From positions 1 through 64,000 of the forward strand of contig JAHBVF010000021.1 of the NCBI GenBank assembly GCA_019637685.1: a DNA stretch of 64,000 nt, given 5' to 3'. Numbering within the stretch: position 1 is the stretch's first letter; each line of letters starts with the position of its first letter. Source of the stretch: Caldilineaceae bacterium (GTDB lineage Bacteria; Chloroflexota; Anaerolineae; Caldilineales; Caldilineaceae). Of this stretch, positions 17,949 through 27,182 are shown piece by piece. A program made the position numbers and the translations under genes. Below the pieces are notes generated by a model. That model was given only the letters and a program-made list of their open reading frames with translations. It was not told the origin of the DNA and ran no database searches.

Positions 17949-19328
17949 TTACTTGGGGTATTCGTTCTCGGCCAGGAAGGTATCCACCTGTGCGCAGATG
18001 CTGGCAACAGCATCCGTGACGCTGGACTCGCCTGTCCAGATGGACTGAAGGCCGGGATCGATGATGGAGCCACTCAGTTCACCCCATTCGGGGAAGTAGC
18101 CAAACGCACCCACTTTGGCATTCTCGCCCTCGGTCAGGAAGGCTTGCCGATTGGCCGGGGGCGCATCCGCCTTCAGAAAGGCATCCGAGCGGGCCGTGGA
18201 CTGGAGCGCCGGGAAGATTTCGCCGGAGGCAGTGTAGAGATATTGACCGCCGTCCGTGCTTTGCAGCCAGCTCAGGAAAGTCCAGGCCGCGTCTTTGTTG
18301 TCACTGCCCGAGCTCATCACCCAAGCCGCGCCCCCCGCGCTGGCCGAACGCTGGCCACCGGCGGGAATGGGCAGCGTGGAGACGTCATAGTTCATCTCTG
18401 CCGCGTTGAACGATCCGACCCGACTGGCGTTCTGAATAATCATCGCCACCTGGCCGCTCTGGAAGACAGCCGCGTCGCCGCCGGCCTGGCTCAGATTGGC
18501 GTCGCGCATGGCGTAGTTGTTCTCCATCAAATCAGCGAAGAATTGCAGACCTTCCACCGCTGCCGGTTCGGTCAGGGTACATTTGCTGGGGTTGCGCATA
18601 TCATCCAAAATTGAGCCGTGGTTCTGGCCGATCCAGCGCTGGTATTTGCCGCCTTCCATACCCAGTGCATAGCGGGAAACCCGGCCATTGGCTTCGACAA
18701 CTGTCAATTGCTCCGCGGCAGCCAGCAGATCGTCCCACGTCCAGTCGTCGGTGGGATAGGCCACGCCCACTTCGTCAAAGATATCTTTGTTGTAGTAGAG
18801 TACCTCCAGGCCGATGTCCCGGGGGAAACCGTAGACACTGCCGTCCAGCATGGCAGATTCCAGCAGGGCGGGCCAGTAGTCGTTCAGGTCATAGCCTGCG
18901 GCCTCGATATACGGGTCCAGATTTTCCAGCACACCGTCGGCCGCGTAGCGGGGGGTGGGCCATAGGAAAAGCACATCAGGGATGACGGAAGAATCACCGC
19001 TGGCCCAGAGGGTCTGGATTTTGGTAAAGTAGTCGCTCCACGGCGCGGACATAATTTCAACGGCAATGTCCGGGTGGCTTTCCATAAAGGCATCGGCCAC
19101 GCGCTGGTGGGTTTCCACCTCGGCCGGGCTACCCCACATGGCCCAGGTAATCGTCACCGGTCCTTCGGCCTCGGGGGCTGCCGTGGGTTCAGCCGCGGGC
19201 GCGGCTGCATTCGTCTCAGTGCTTGTCTCAGCACCCGTGTTGGGGGGCGGTGGCGCGGCACAGGCAGAAATTACCAGTGCAGCGAGCAGTGTGAGAAAAA
19301 CAAACAATCGTACTCTGTGTGTGGACAT
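17949..19328 (-). CDS. Sugar-binding lipoprotein of an ABC transporter (family 1)
   Basis: A 459-residue extracytoplasmic binding protein. The signal peptide ends in lipobox ISAC, followed by a Pro/Thr/Ala/Glu linker. TWAMWGSPAEVE begins the mature fold, and the C-terminal SWLQSTDGGQYLY region is typical of carbohydrate SBPs. ATG 19328 follows TGGAGG and gives a proper signal peptide; the frame stays open upstream without one. First gene of the sugar operon with the two permeases. Confidence 0.93.
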   Translation of the reverse strand: MSTHRVRLFVFLTLLAALVISACAAPPPPNTGAETSTETNAAAPAAEPTAAPEAEGPVTITWAMWGSPAEVETHQRVADAFMESHPDIAVEIMSAPWSDYFTKIQTLWASGDSSVIPDVLFLWPTPRYAADGVLENLDPYIEAAGYDLNDYWPALLESAMLDGSVYGFPRDIGLEVLYYNKDIFDEVGVAYPTDDWTWDDLLAAAEQLTVVEANGRVSRYALGMEGGKYQRWIGQNHGSILDDMRNPSKCTLTEPAAVEGLQFFADLMENNYAMRDANLSQAGGDAAVFQSGQVAMIIQNASRVGSFNAAEMNYDVSTLPIPAGGQRSASAGGAAWVMSSGSDNKDAAWTFLSWLQSTDGGQYLYTASGEIFPALQSTARSDAFLKADAPPANRQAFLTEGENAKVGAFGYFPEWGELSGSIIDPGLQSIWTGESSVTDAVASICAQVDTFLAENEYPK

Positions 19329-19699
19329 CGCGGACCTCCAGTGAATTGTGTGATTATTCGTGGTTAGTGGACACGCACAAAAGGTGGGCAAGAAAAGGTG
19401 GGCAAGAAAATGCGCGTAACAAATACACATTGGGAAGTGCGGTTCTATTGTACCGGAGAATGGGTTAAGACACAAAGCGCCTCTGTAGGATAATAGGAAC
19501 ACAGTAGAATCCTGTCCAGCGGTGGGGTGGAAAAGAGTGAATCAGTCCATTGCAGGTGGCAGAGAGAAGACGAGACAATCCGTCAATGTAAAGACGCTGT
19601 GGCTCAAGAAAATAATCGGGGAAGGGTAAGATTCCGCTGTCCTTCCTTTTTTAGCCCGCAAACTTTTTGTTCTACGAATACACTCGGTTGACCCGCGGG
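19329..19699. other. 371-bp region upstream of the sugar operon
   Basis: No gene was seen. A perfect 14-bp direct repeat (AAGGTGGGCAAGAA at 19381-19394 and 19395-19408) lies about 55 bp before the start codon and could be an operator or chance. No convincing promoter hexamers were found by eye. Confidence 0.4.
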
Positions 19700-21262
19700 C
19701 TATTCGTCCTTTCTTCGGCTATAAACATCCCGAAAATCGTCCTGGGGCTGCCAGCCCAGCAGCCGTTTGGCTTTGTCGTTGGGGAAGACGCCCAGGGGTG
19801 TGTCCGCACCGATGTGCATATACTCGTAGGGCGAAGGCAGGCCGTCGATGTCCAGCGCGCAGCGGATGGCGTTGGCCGAATCCATCCACGAGACGGCCAG
19901 GGTGGAGACGCGTTTGGGCAGCACTTTCGGATTGACAAACTGGGCGAAGGTCAGTGTCGGTACGCAGAGGCCGTAGTGCTCGGCGAAGAGGCGGCAGATC
20001 TCCTGGCCGAGGAGTTTGCTGGGCAGATAGACCCACCAGATGCCGGGCCGGGGCGGGATATCGTCCACCAGATAGTCGTCCCAGCCATAGCCTGCCCCAC
20101 CCTTTTGCCCCAGCATATACGGCCCTGTATGCACCACCCGCTGGATGCCGTGGGCCACTGCCGCGTTCATCACATTGAACGCGCCGATTGCATTGACCCG
20201 AAAGGCGTCCACCGGGTCGTGGCGCACCACCGACACATTGACAATCGCGTCCATCCCCGCACAGGCCGCGTGGACCTGGGTCGCGTCCCGCACATCCACC
20301 ACCTGCCATTCGTGGGGCGGCTGGGGCGGCACAGGCAGGGGCGCGCCCGGCGACTGGGGCGGAATGTTCATCAATTCCTCTACCGGCTTCACATCCGTCA
20401 GGCGCACAGTGTAGTGGGGGGCCAATTCTGCGGCCAACGACGCGCCCAACGGACCGCCTGCACCGAAGACGACGACTTTGCGAATGGGTTTGGCGGGAAT
20501 GGGCGATGGCTTTTGAAAAGCGGGCGTAATGACTTCGCTGGCCCAGCGCTCGGCAAAGTCGTGGCGAGGCTGATAGCCGAACGGCTCATCCCCGGCCTGG
20601 GCCACAGGAACCCGCGTTCGCTCGCCCGCCGCGGCGATGTGATAGATTTTCCAGCCGTCGGCCTCGACTTCCAGTGCCCGCAACAGAGCCGACACAGCAT
20701 CTTCCACGTGCAGCCAGCGCCGGTCATAGGGGTGGCTGGCCGCGTGCGCGTCGTCCACCACTTCTCCCAGGCGCAAGCAGACGATCGTCAAATTTGTCAC
20801 CCGCGCCACCTCGCGCAGGGCCACTTCGGCCAGATAGGGGCACAACTGTTCCAGTGTGGGCTGGGGACGGGGCCGCCAGCTTTCGTCCGCCCGGAAGTCA
20901 TCCCAGAGCGGCGCGAAGAAATCCAATGTGCTGCCCAGAATCAGTCGCTGTACACCCGCTTCTGCCGCGGCATTGGCAAGCTGATAAGAGCCGCGGGTCG
21001 CCTCGTCCAGCGTGGCGTTGTCCCGGCGGGTGTTGTCATTGCTCAGCCGGGTGTAGAGCGGCGTCAGATTGACGATGTGGGTGATGTCAGCCAGGGCCGC
21101 GGCCAGAAAATCAGTGTCGCGCAGATGGCCGGTGCGGGTTTCCACATTGGGAATGGGCGTGCTGAAAGTCGCGTCTACGGCGCGAACAGAAACGTCAGAC
21201 GGCAAAGCCGCGATAAAGGCGCGGGCCAGAAGGGAATCAGCGCCGGTGATGAGCAGGTGCAT
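19700..21262 (-). CDS. Tandem double NAD-dependent epimerase/dehydratase (SDR) protein
   Basis: A 520-residue protein made of two extended-SDR units. Unit 1 (about 1-255) starts with LLITGADSLLARAF, a degraded GxxGxxG, and its YxxxK site reads YLAEV, so it probably lacks catalysis. Unit 2 (about 260-520) has VVVFGAGGPLGASL and an intact YLPSK. It ends with DFRDVYSRR, an SDR-type tail. Likely substrates are nucleotide sugars or sugar derivatives. It lies downstream of the aldehyde dehydrogenase on the same strand but separated by an IS relic. Confidence 0.82.
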   Translation of the reverse strand: MHLLITGADSLLARAFIAALPSDVSVRAVDATFSTPIPNVETRTGHLRDTDFLAAALADITHIVNLTPLYTRLSNDNTRRDNATLDEATRGSYQLANAAAEAGVQRLILGSTLDFFAPLWDDFRADESWRPRPQPTLEQLCPYLAEVALREVARVTNLTIVCLRLGEVVDDAHAASHPYDRRWLHVEDAVSALLRALEVEADGWKIYHIAAAGERTRVPVAQAGDEPFGYQPRHDFAERWASEVITPAFQKPSPIPAKPIRKVVVFGAGGPLGASLAAELAPHYTVRLTDVKPVEELMNIPPQSPGAPLPVPPQPPHEWQVVDVRDATQVHAACAGMDAIVNVSVVRHDPVDAFRVNAIGAFNVMNAAVAHGIQRVVHTGPYMLGQKGGAGYGWDDYLVDDIPPRPGIWWVYLPSKLLGQEICRLFAEHYGLCVPTLTFAQFVNPKVLPKRVSTLAVSWMDSANAIRCALDIDGLPSPYEYMHIGADTPLGVFPNDKAKRLLGWQPQDDFRDVYSRRKDE

Positions 21263-21460
21263 TGGGTAGTTCTCCGGGGGATGACAGGGTTGCGGATTGA
21301 TGAAACGATAGGGGGAAATGTATCACAAGGCGCAGCGCGGGGCAACTGGGGTTTGCTCTCGGCCCTCTCTCCCAGCCGTGGGGTTGGTCGGTGGCGTTTA
21401 TTGGTTGGACTGGGAGAGGGGGCATTTATTGGGTGTTCGCGTAAGAAGGAATCGATTGGA

Positions 21461-21613
21461 TATGATCCGATAAAATGGACACTGAGAAAAGAGTGTAAAC
21501 TACCCACAGGAGGTGTCGAATGGAACGAAGAACGTACACGCAAGAATCCAAGCAGGAAGCAGTGAAACTGTCGTATGAGAGCAGCATCCCGGCCACAGAG
21601 GTAGCGGCCACAA
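21461..21613 (+). pseudogene. IS3-family transposase OrfA remnant with left end
   Basis: The frame from 21520 begins MERRTYTQESKQEAVKLSYE, the helix-turn-helix start of IS3-type OrfA, and matches for only about 30 residues (to ATEVAA) before unrelated sequence. TGATCCGATAAAATGGACAC at about 21463-21482 resembles an IS3 left inverted repeat, with a good GGAGG before the ATG. The remaining element, including OrfB and the right end, is absent. Confidence 0.7.
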
Positions 21614-21686
21614 AATCACTCGAATTCTTCTGCGCGTTTGGCCGATTTCCAGAGTCGGATCGCCCCAGGTATTTTCGGACAATTAC

Positions 21687-23258
21687 TTACACATCAAAGC
21701 GCACGCCCTGCGCCAAGGGCAGACTTTCCCCGTAGTTGATCGTCACTGTCTGGCGTCGGGCGTAGACCTTCCAGGAATCCGAACCGCTCTCCCGTCCGCC
21801 GCCGGTCTCTTTCTCGCCGCCAAACGCGCCGCCGATCTCCGCGCCGGCCGTGCCTGTGTTCACATTCGCCAGCCCGCAGTCGCTGCCCTGCACGCTGAGA
21901 AAGCGCTCCACCTCCCGCAAATCCGTGCTGAAGATGGCCGATGACAGGCCCTGGTCCACCCCGTTGTGGATGGCCAGCGCCTCGTCCAGTTCCTTATACT
22001 TCAGGACGTAGAGAATCGGCGCGAAAGTCTCCTCGCAGACGATCTCAAAATCGGGCATGCCCTCCACCAGCGCGGGCGCGACGTAATGGCCGCCTTCCAG
22101 CCCCGGCAAAGACAGTACTCGATTGCCCGCCAGCACCCGACCGCCCTCGTCCACCGCGCGCTGGATGGCCTGTTTGTAGGCCATCACCGCGTACTGATTG
22201 ATGAGCGGGCCGACCAGCACGCCGGGTTCCAGCGGGTTGCCCACCTTCACCGTTTCGTAGGCCCGCACCAGTTTGTCCACAAATTCGTCGTAGATGCTCT
22301 CCTGCAAGATCAGTCGCCGGGTGGTGGTGCAGCGTTGACCCGCGGTGGCCAGCGCGCCAAAGGCTACCCCCCGCAGGGCAATTTCCAGGTCGGCTTTGGC
22401 TGTGACAATCGCGGCGTTGTTGCCGCCCAATTCCAGCAGAGAGCGTCCCAACCGGGCCGAGACCGCCTGGGCCACCCGCCGCCCCGTACGGATGGAGCCA
22501 GTGAAGGAGAGCAGGGGGATGCGTTTGTCCTGGCTCAGCTTCTCGCCGATGGCGCGGCCTTCGTCCACAGCCAGCAGGAAGAGAGGCGGTAGCCCCATCT
22601 CGTCCAGCACGCGGTTGACAATATTTGTGGTGGCGATGGCGGTGAGCGCGGCGTTGGGCGAGGGCTTCCAGATGACCACATTGCCGATGACCGAAGCAAT
22701 CAGCGCGTTCCACGACCAGACCGCGCAGGGGAAATTGAAGGCGGTGATGACGCCGACGACGCCGTAGGGGTGCCACTGTTCGTAGAGGCGATGCTCCGGG
22801 CGCTCGCTGGCAATCGTCACGCCGTAGAGCTGGCGGGAAAGACCGACCGCAAAGTCGCCGATGTCGATCATCTCCTGGACTTCGCCTTTGCCTTCGCTGG
22901 GCGTCTTGCCCACTTCCAGGGAGACGAGCAGGCCAAGGCTGTCCACATATTCCCGCAGCCGATCCCCAATCGCCCGCACCACTTCGCCCCGCTTGGGCGC
23001 GGGCACCCGGGACCAGGCGCTGTAGGCGTCCCAGGCGTTGCCGATGAGCCGCTCGTAGTCGGCTTCGCCAGCCACAGCCACATCCGCCAGTTTCTCGCCG
23101 TTGATAGGGGAGTGGACGGCAATGGTTTTACGCCCGGCGGTCTCGGCCCACACGCCGTCGTAGAGACCGGAGTTGACGCTTTGCAGCCCCAGACTGGCAA
23201 AGACACCGGCTTTCACTTCGTCAAAATTGGTTTCGTCGCGAATCGTCGCAAACGGCAT
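21687..23258 (-). CDS. ALDH7-type aldehyde dehydrogenase (aminoadipate-semialdehyde dehydrogenase-like)
   Basis: A 523-residue NAD-dependent aldehyde dehydrogenase. LELGGNNAAIV holds the catalytic Glu, and AGQRCTTTRRL the nucleophilic Cys. The tail with SGAEIGGAFGGEKETGGG and RESGSDSWK is specific to the ALDH7/antiquitin branch, known for alpha-aminoadipic semialdehyde oxidation in lysine breakdown. ATG 23258 follows AGGAGG. No lysine-catabolism genes are adjacent, so another semialdehyde is possible. Confidence 0.92.
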   Translation of the reverse strand: MPFATIRDETNFDEVKAGVFASLGLQSVNSGLYDGVWAETAGRKTIAVHSPINGEKLADVAVAGEADYERLIGNAWDAYSAWSRVPAPKRGEVVRAIGDRLREYVDSLGLLVSLEVGKTPSEGKGEVQEMIDIGDFAVGLSRQLYGVTIASERPEHRLYEQWHPYGVVGVITAFNFPCAVWSWNALIASVIGNVVIWKPSPNAALTAIATTNIVNRVLDEMGLPPLFLLAVDEGRAIGEKLSQDKRIPLLSFTGSIRTGRRVAQAVSARLGRSLLELGGNNAAIVTAKADLEIALRGVAFGALATAGQRCTTTRRLILQESIYDEFVDKLVRAYETVKVGNPLEPGVLVGPLINQYAVMAYKQAIQRAVDEGGRVLAGNRVLSLPGLEGGHYVAPALVEGMPDFEIVCEETFAPILYVLKYKELDEALAIHNGVDQGLSSAIFSTDLREVERFLSVQGSDCGLANVNTGTAGAEIGGAFGGEKETGGGRESGSDSWKVYARRQTVTINYGESLPLAQGVRFDV

Positions 23259-23454
23259 TGTCTGCCTCCTGAATGAATGGAACACGGATGATGCGGATTA
23301 GTTTCCGAACCACCTGTCAAAGAGTATACTATACACAAATTGAAAATGAATAGAGCAGCGGATTCTCTTGTTTTTTATCCGCGTTTATCTGTCAAATCCG
23401 CGTCATCCGCGTTCTATTCTTGCATCCCCTGTCCACTTCTTTAAGGAGCTTCCT

Positions 23455-24534
23455 ATGAAACTCGGTCTTGGCCTCTACCGCGCGCTGCTGACGCCGGAGA
23501 ATCTGCGTTTTGCCCGGCAGGCCGGCTGCACCCATATCGTCGCCCATCTGCCCGGCCATTTTGTGCGGGACGGCGCAAAGATCATCACATCGGACAACGC
23601 GGACGCGGGCTTTGGCATCTCCGAAGCCGACGATCCCATCTGGACCTACGAGGGGCTGCGGGATTTGAAAGCGCTGGTCGAATCGGAAGGGCTGGTGCTG
23701 GAAGCCCTGGAAAACTTCGCGCCCGCCCACTGGTACGACGTACTCCTGGACGGTCCCCGGCGGGACGAACAGATGGCTCATTTGAAGCGGATTGTGCGGG
23801 ATTTGGGGCGGCTGGGGATTCCCACAATGGGCTACTGCTTTACAGTGGCGGGCACGTGGGGACGCAGCGAATCCCCCGCGGCCCGGGGCGGCGCGCGTTC
23901 CGTGGGTTTTCACAATCCGGCCCAGCCCCCCATTCCCGGTGGAATGGTCTGGAATATGATCTACGACGTGGACCGCTTCAACGCCGCGGACCCCGCGGAT
24001 GTGCTGCCGCCGGTCTCGTCGGCGGAGGTGTTGCAACGGCTGGACGGCTTCCTGGCCGAGATGTTGCCGGTGGCTGAGGAGGCGGGTGTGACACTGGCCT
24101 TTCACCCGGACGATCCGCCCCTGCCCACCCTGCGCGGCGCGGGACGGCTGGTCTATCACGGCGATCACTTCCAGCGGGTGCTGGACCTGCACCCCAGCCC
24201 GGCTAGTACCATCGAGTTCTGCGTGGGGACGATCAGCGAAATGCCGGGGACGGATGTCTACCAAACCGTCGAACGCTACAGCGCCGCGGGCAAAATCGCC
24301 TACGTTCATCTGCGCAATGTGCGGGGCAAAGCCCCCGACTACCGGGAAATGTTCATCGACGACGGGGATACAGATATGCTGCGGGTGCTGCGCATTCTGC
24401 ACCGCAACGGCTTCGATGGGGTGCTGATCCCCGACCACACGCCCCTGCTGGAATGTGACGCGCCCTGGCACGCCAGTATGGCCCACGCGTTGGGCTGGAT
24501 GCGGGCGGCGATGACGCTGATTGCGCAGGAATGA
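23455..24534 (+). CDS. uxuA: Mannonate dehydratase
   Basis: A 359-residue TIM-barrel enzyme converting D-mannonate to 2-keto-3-deoxygluconate in hexuronate breakdown. The N-terminus KLGLGLYRALLTPENLRFAR and internal motifs TLAFHPDDPP, GRLVYHGDHF and FDGVLIPDHTP match UxuA, with the His and Asp metal ligands present. The ATG follows AAGGAG. Divergent from the ALDH7 gene. The fronting sugar ABC operon and double SDR suggest a uronate or sugar-acid theme, but the rest of the pathway is not in view. Confidence 0.9.
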   Translation: MKLGLGLYRALLTPENLRFARQAGCTHIVAHLPGHFVRDGAKIITSDNADAGFGISEADDPIWTYEGLRDLKALVESEGLVLEALENFAPAHWYDVLLDGPRRDEQMAHLKRIVRDLGRLGIPTMGYCFTVAGTWGRSESPAARGGARSVGFHNPAQPPIPGGMVWNMIYDVDRFNAADPADVLPPVSSAEVLQRLDGFLAEMLPVAEEAGVTLAFHPDDPPLPTLRGAGRLVYHGDHFQRVLDLHPSPASTIEFCVGTISEMPGTDVYQTVERYSAAGKIAYVHLRNVRGKAPDYREMFIDDGDTDMLRVLRILHRNGFDGVLIPDHTPLLECDAPWHASMAHALGWMRAAMTLIAQE

Positions 24535-24555
24535 GGGGATGGGTGCAGGGGGTAG

Positions 24556-24849
24556 GGGAAGGATGCATTTGGCGGCGAACAGGGAATCCCCGACGCCGAG
24601 GTGGAACTCAGGGACAATAACCGTTCCAGCGACGCAACGCGCACCACCACCACCGACGCCAACGGCGTCTACACCTTCCAGGATGTGCCGGTGGGCCAGT
24701 ATGCCCTGGACGTGCAGCTACCGCCGGGCCAGGAGTTGGTCAGTCTGCCGCCGCTGACGGTCAATGTGACAAACAGCGATCCGGTCAGTGTCCCGCCCGC
24801 GCCCCTGGCCCGCCGGGCCTATCTCTACCTGCCGGAAGTAAAGCGGTAA
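24556..24849 (+). pseudogene. C-terminal remnant of a CnaB/SdrD-type secreted repeat protein
   Basis: The frame opens after a stop at 24553 with no ATG and reads a single CnaB/SdrD-like fold: GIPDAEVELRDNN, TTTDANGVYTFQDVPVGQYAL, ending in RAYLYLPEVKR. That Y-x-Y-L-P tail resembles the C-terminus of many secreted Chloroflexota proteins. Immediately behind uxuA, with no signal sequence or start, so it is a decayed fragment of a large surface protein. Confidence 0.65.
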
Positions 24850-24902
24850 GTGGAGGTGGTGCATGACGGGCCGGTGCCTACAGACGTCAGAGCAGCCATC
24901 TA

Positions 24903-24911
24903 TGCTATACT
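24903..24911 (+). promoter_or_regulatory. Extended -10 promoter of the lone ABC ATPase
   Basis: TGCTATACT, a TGn extended -10, ends 41 bp before the ATG at 24953. No good -35 lies 17 nt upstream. Confidence 0.4.
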
Positions 24912-24952
24912 CACCCTGACTTATGCCAAATTCCGCAAAGGGAGTGTTGCCG

Positions 24953-25681
24953 ATGGAGCCGCTGGTACGTCTGACCGGGCTGAGCAAATCCTATACCGAA
25001 GCGGGCCAGGAGCGGGCCGTGTTGCAGGCCATCGACTGGTCCTTCCCCGCGGGCCAGTTTACCGGTCTCTTTGGCCGTTCGGGCAGCGGCAAAAGCACAC
25101 TCCTCAACCTGATTTCGGGCATCGACAAACCCAGCGGGGGGCAGGTCTTTGTGCAGGAGAACGGGGAATCTGTCGAGCTGACCGGTCTCAGCGAACACAA
25201 CCGCACCCTCTTTCGCCGCCGCAACATTGGGATTGTCTTCCAGTTCTTCAACCTTATCCCCACGCTGACTGTCCTGGAAAATGTGGCTTTGCCCATCGAA
25301 CTGGCTGGTGACGAACGCAAGGGCCACCGGCGGGCCGAGGCACTGTTGGAGCGGGTGGGGCTGAGCGATCGTCTGGACACCTATCCGGACCGGTTGAGCG
25401 GGGGCGAACAGCAGCGGGTAGCCATTGCCCGCGCCCTGGTCCACGACCCGGTGCTGCTTCTGGCCGACGAACCCACGGGCAATCTGGACGAGGGGACGGG
25501 GGACGCGGTGCTGAATTTGTTGTTGGAATTGACACGCGGCGCGGGCAAAACGCTGATTATGGCGACCCACGATCCCCAGATCGCCCAGTACGCGGATCAG
25601 GTGCTCTATCTGGAGCACGGCAAGCTGATCTCCCACTCGACTGCCAGCGTTGAGCCACTGATAAACACTGGTAGACGCTGA
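24953..25681 (+). CDS. LolD/MacB-type ABC transporter ATPase (no adjacent permease)
   Basis: A 242-residue ATPase with Walker [10 protein letters not shown], signature LSGGEQQR, Walker [13 protein letters not shown] and an ATHD switch; the LolD/FtsE/MacB branch is marked by [19 protein letters not shown] 24953 follows GGGAG, which is preferred over 24923. Family members normally pair with an FtsX/MacB permease, but here both sides are a relic and a repeat block, so the partner is elsewhere or lost. Confidence 0.92.
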   Translation: MEPLVRLTGLSKSYTEAGQERAVLQAIDWSFPAGQFTGLFGRSGSGKSTLLNLISGIDKPSGGQVFVQENGESVELTGLSEHNRTLFRRRNIGIVFQFFNLIPTLTVLENVALPIELAGDERKGHRRAEALLERVGLSDRLDTYPDRLSGGEQQRVAIARALVHDPVLLLADEPTGNLDEGTGDAVLNLLLELTRGAGKTLIMATHDPQIAQYADQVLYLEHGKLISHSTASVEPLINTGRR

Positions 25682-25706
25682 TATTTCTCTGTATCAGTGT
25701 CTACCA

Positions 25707-25960
25707 GTGGCTATTTTCAAGCCAGTGTTCATGCCCGATGGGGCACAACCAGCAATGAGAATAGGGACGCAGATTTACGCAGAAGGCACAGATTACGCAG
25801 ATTCTATCCGTGTTTATCCGCGTTCATCCGTGGCTATTTTCAAGCCAGTGTACATGTCCGATGGGGCACAACCAGCAATGAGAATAGGGACGCAGATTTA
25901 CGCAGAAGACACAGATTACGCAGATTAAATCCGTGTTTATCCGCGTTCATCCGTGGCTAT
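25707..25960. repeat. 123-bp tandem repeat, about two copies
   Basis: GTGGCTATTT begins at 25707, 25830 and 25953, giving a period of exactly 123 bp. The first two copies are almost identical and share GCACAACCAGCAATGAGAAT; the third stops after some 20 bp. Each carries the dispersed CGCAGATTTACGCAGA and ATCCGCGTTCATCCGTGG motifs. Confidence 0.85.
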
Positions 25961-25981
25961 TTCCAAGTCAGTGGTCACCAG

Positions 25982-26116
25982 TGACTCCACTGCAAAAAGG
26001 TCAATGTCACCGCGGATTTGCAGAGTTTCGCGGAGAGATTCAGGAGAAAAGCTCCGCGAAACTCCGCGCTCCCCGCGTCTCCGCGGTGGATATGCAGGCT
26101 TTTGGCAGTAGACTCA
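25982..26116. mobile_element. MITE-like element with TGACTCCACTGC inverted ends, copy 1
   Basis: A 135-bp non-coding element. The left end TGACTCCACTGCAAAAAGG mirrors the right end, whose complement reads TGAGTCTACTGCCAAAAG. The interior is a self-complementary run of CCGCGGA / GCGGAGA motifs. It is related to 42888-43032 and to 58076-58401. Confidence 0.6.
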
Positions 26117-26166
26117 CCGATTCAGCGCAAAAAACGGAATCCTGTCAGGCTGGCCGAAAACACAGA

Positions 26167-26195
26167 TTTCCATCCAGAGCAGTTCGCGCTATAAT
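26167..26195 (+). promoter_or_regulatory. Promoter of the cupin gene
   Basis: TTTCCA (26167-26172), a 17-bp spacer and a perfect TATAAT (26190-26195), ending 42 bp before the GTG start. Confidence 0.5.
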
Positions 26196-26237
26196 GCAGC
26201 CGTGTCCTAACCCACCCCACCCAAGGAGACGAAACCA

Positions 26238-26873
26238 GTGGCTTTTCAAGTCTACGATTATCGCACCACCAACCGCAATGTCCTGGTCACCCCGGAGATC
26301 CGCGCCCGGCTGTATCGTATGGAGCCGGGCCAGGTGGATGGCCGCCACAGCCACGACCTGGGCCACGAAGTTTTTCTGATTTTGGAAGGCAAGGCAGAGT
26401 TTACTATTAGCGGCCACACAGAAGTCCTGGGGCCAGGCCAGATGTGCATTGCCCACGTGGATGAGATCCACCAGGTGCGCAATCTGCTCCCCGACCAGCC
26501 GACAATAATGTATCTTTCGGTCACACCCCACATCCAGCCCACCCACACGGGCCGTCCCCAGGGCGAGGAGCGGGCAGCCCCCCGTTTTCAGCCCAACCGC
26601 AAGTATGACGACGACTCCGGGGACGGACATTCTGTGGCGGAGTTGCTGGAAAGCCACCTGGAAGCAGCCGAAAAGATGGCGGTCACGGCTCGCGCCTGCG
26701 CGGTCGTCCAATCAGAAATGGCAGAGCAGTGGGCGGAAGCCGCGGCCAAAGGCAGCCGCGCCGATGTCCAGGAAGCCCGCAACGCCATGTCCAACGCCAT
26801 CTACAATCTGCACAAATGTCTCTATGCCCTGGACAGCGCCTGGAATGCCCTGGCCCCGCTGGCGGATGAGTGA
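26238..26873 (+). CDS. Cupin-domain protein with a helical C-terminal domain
   Basis: A 211-residue soluble protein from a GTG start with AAGGAG 9 nt upstream. Residues 15-95 are a cupin: GRHSHDLGHEVFLILEGKAEF holds the first metal motif (HxH...E) and HVDEIHQVRNL the second His. Residues 110-211 are helical and Ala-rich (ESHLEAAEKMAVTARACAVV) and not part of the cupin. Role unknown; a small-molecule sensor or enzyme are both possible. Confidence 0.82.
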   Translation: MAFQVYDYRTTNRNVLVTPEIRARLYRMEPGQVDGRHSHDLGHEVFLILEGKAEFTISGHTEVLGPGQMCIAHVDEIHQVRNLLPDQPTIMYLSVTPHIQPTHTGRPQGEERAAPRFQPNRKYDDDSGDGHSVAELLESHLEAAEKMAVTARACAVVQSEMAEQWAEAAAKGSRADVQEARNAMSNAIYNLHKCLYALDSAWNALAPLADE

Positions 26874-27179
26874 GCGGGGGTGGCGGACGTGTGGGGCAGT
26901 GATTCTCGGCGGGGAGAAAGCCCTCACCGCCCCCTGGCCATTGACGGGAAGGCCAGTTATTTGAGGGACGCCCCCGCCTCTCCCAGAGATGGAATAGGTT
27001 CGTTTATGTTGTCGTCTGCGCTGGGAGAGGCGGGGGTTCGGGACGATTGGTCCGTTTCGCCATCGACACCGCCGCTTTCCCACCCGCCCCAATCGCCATC
27101 GACAGACTCCCCTCTCCCAGCCCACCAAACAGCCCCAATCAACCATCGCCGCGGCCGGGAGAGGGGGCGGGGGTGAGGG
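26874..27179. other. 306-bp gene-free stretch between the cupin and the first TIR gene
   Basis: No gene. It contains two inverted clusters of the CCCCGCCTCTCCC / GGGAGAGGCGGGGG type (about 26967-27035 and 27101-27182). The second is shared with the 3' end of the other TIR gene and works as a hairpin at the end of the minus-strand transcript. Confidence 0.6.
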
Positions 27180-27182
27180 CTA
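27101..27182 (-). repeat. Dispersed C-rich hairpin supplying the stop codon of the first TIR gene
   Basis: ATCGCCATCGACAG, CTCCCCTCTCCC and, 40 bp on, GGGAGAGGGGGCGGGGGTGAGGGCTA. The same order occurs at 58493-58578. In both places the terminal CTA is the TAG stop codon of the minus-strand TIR gene. The pyrimidine/purine arms can form a terminator-like stem. Confidence 0.75.

Larger units (their letters stand above)
25682..26237. other. 556-bp repeat-filled intergenic region
   Basis: No gene. It contains a 123-bp tandem repeat (25707-25960), an inverted-repeat element (25982-26116), and the promoter of the cupin gene. Short frames through it are translations of repeats. Confidence 0.75.

Noticed and set aside
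25697..25984. Short protein with duplicated sequence in the tandem repeat
   Set aside because: It is only the translation of the 123-bp repeat. Repeat copies elsewhere lack the frame.
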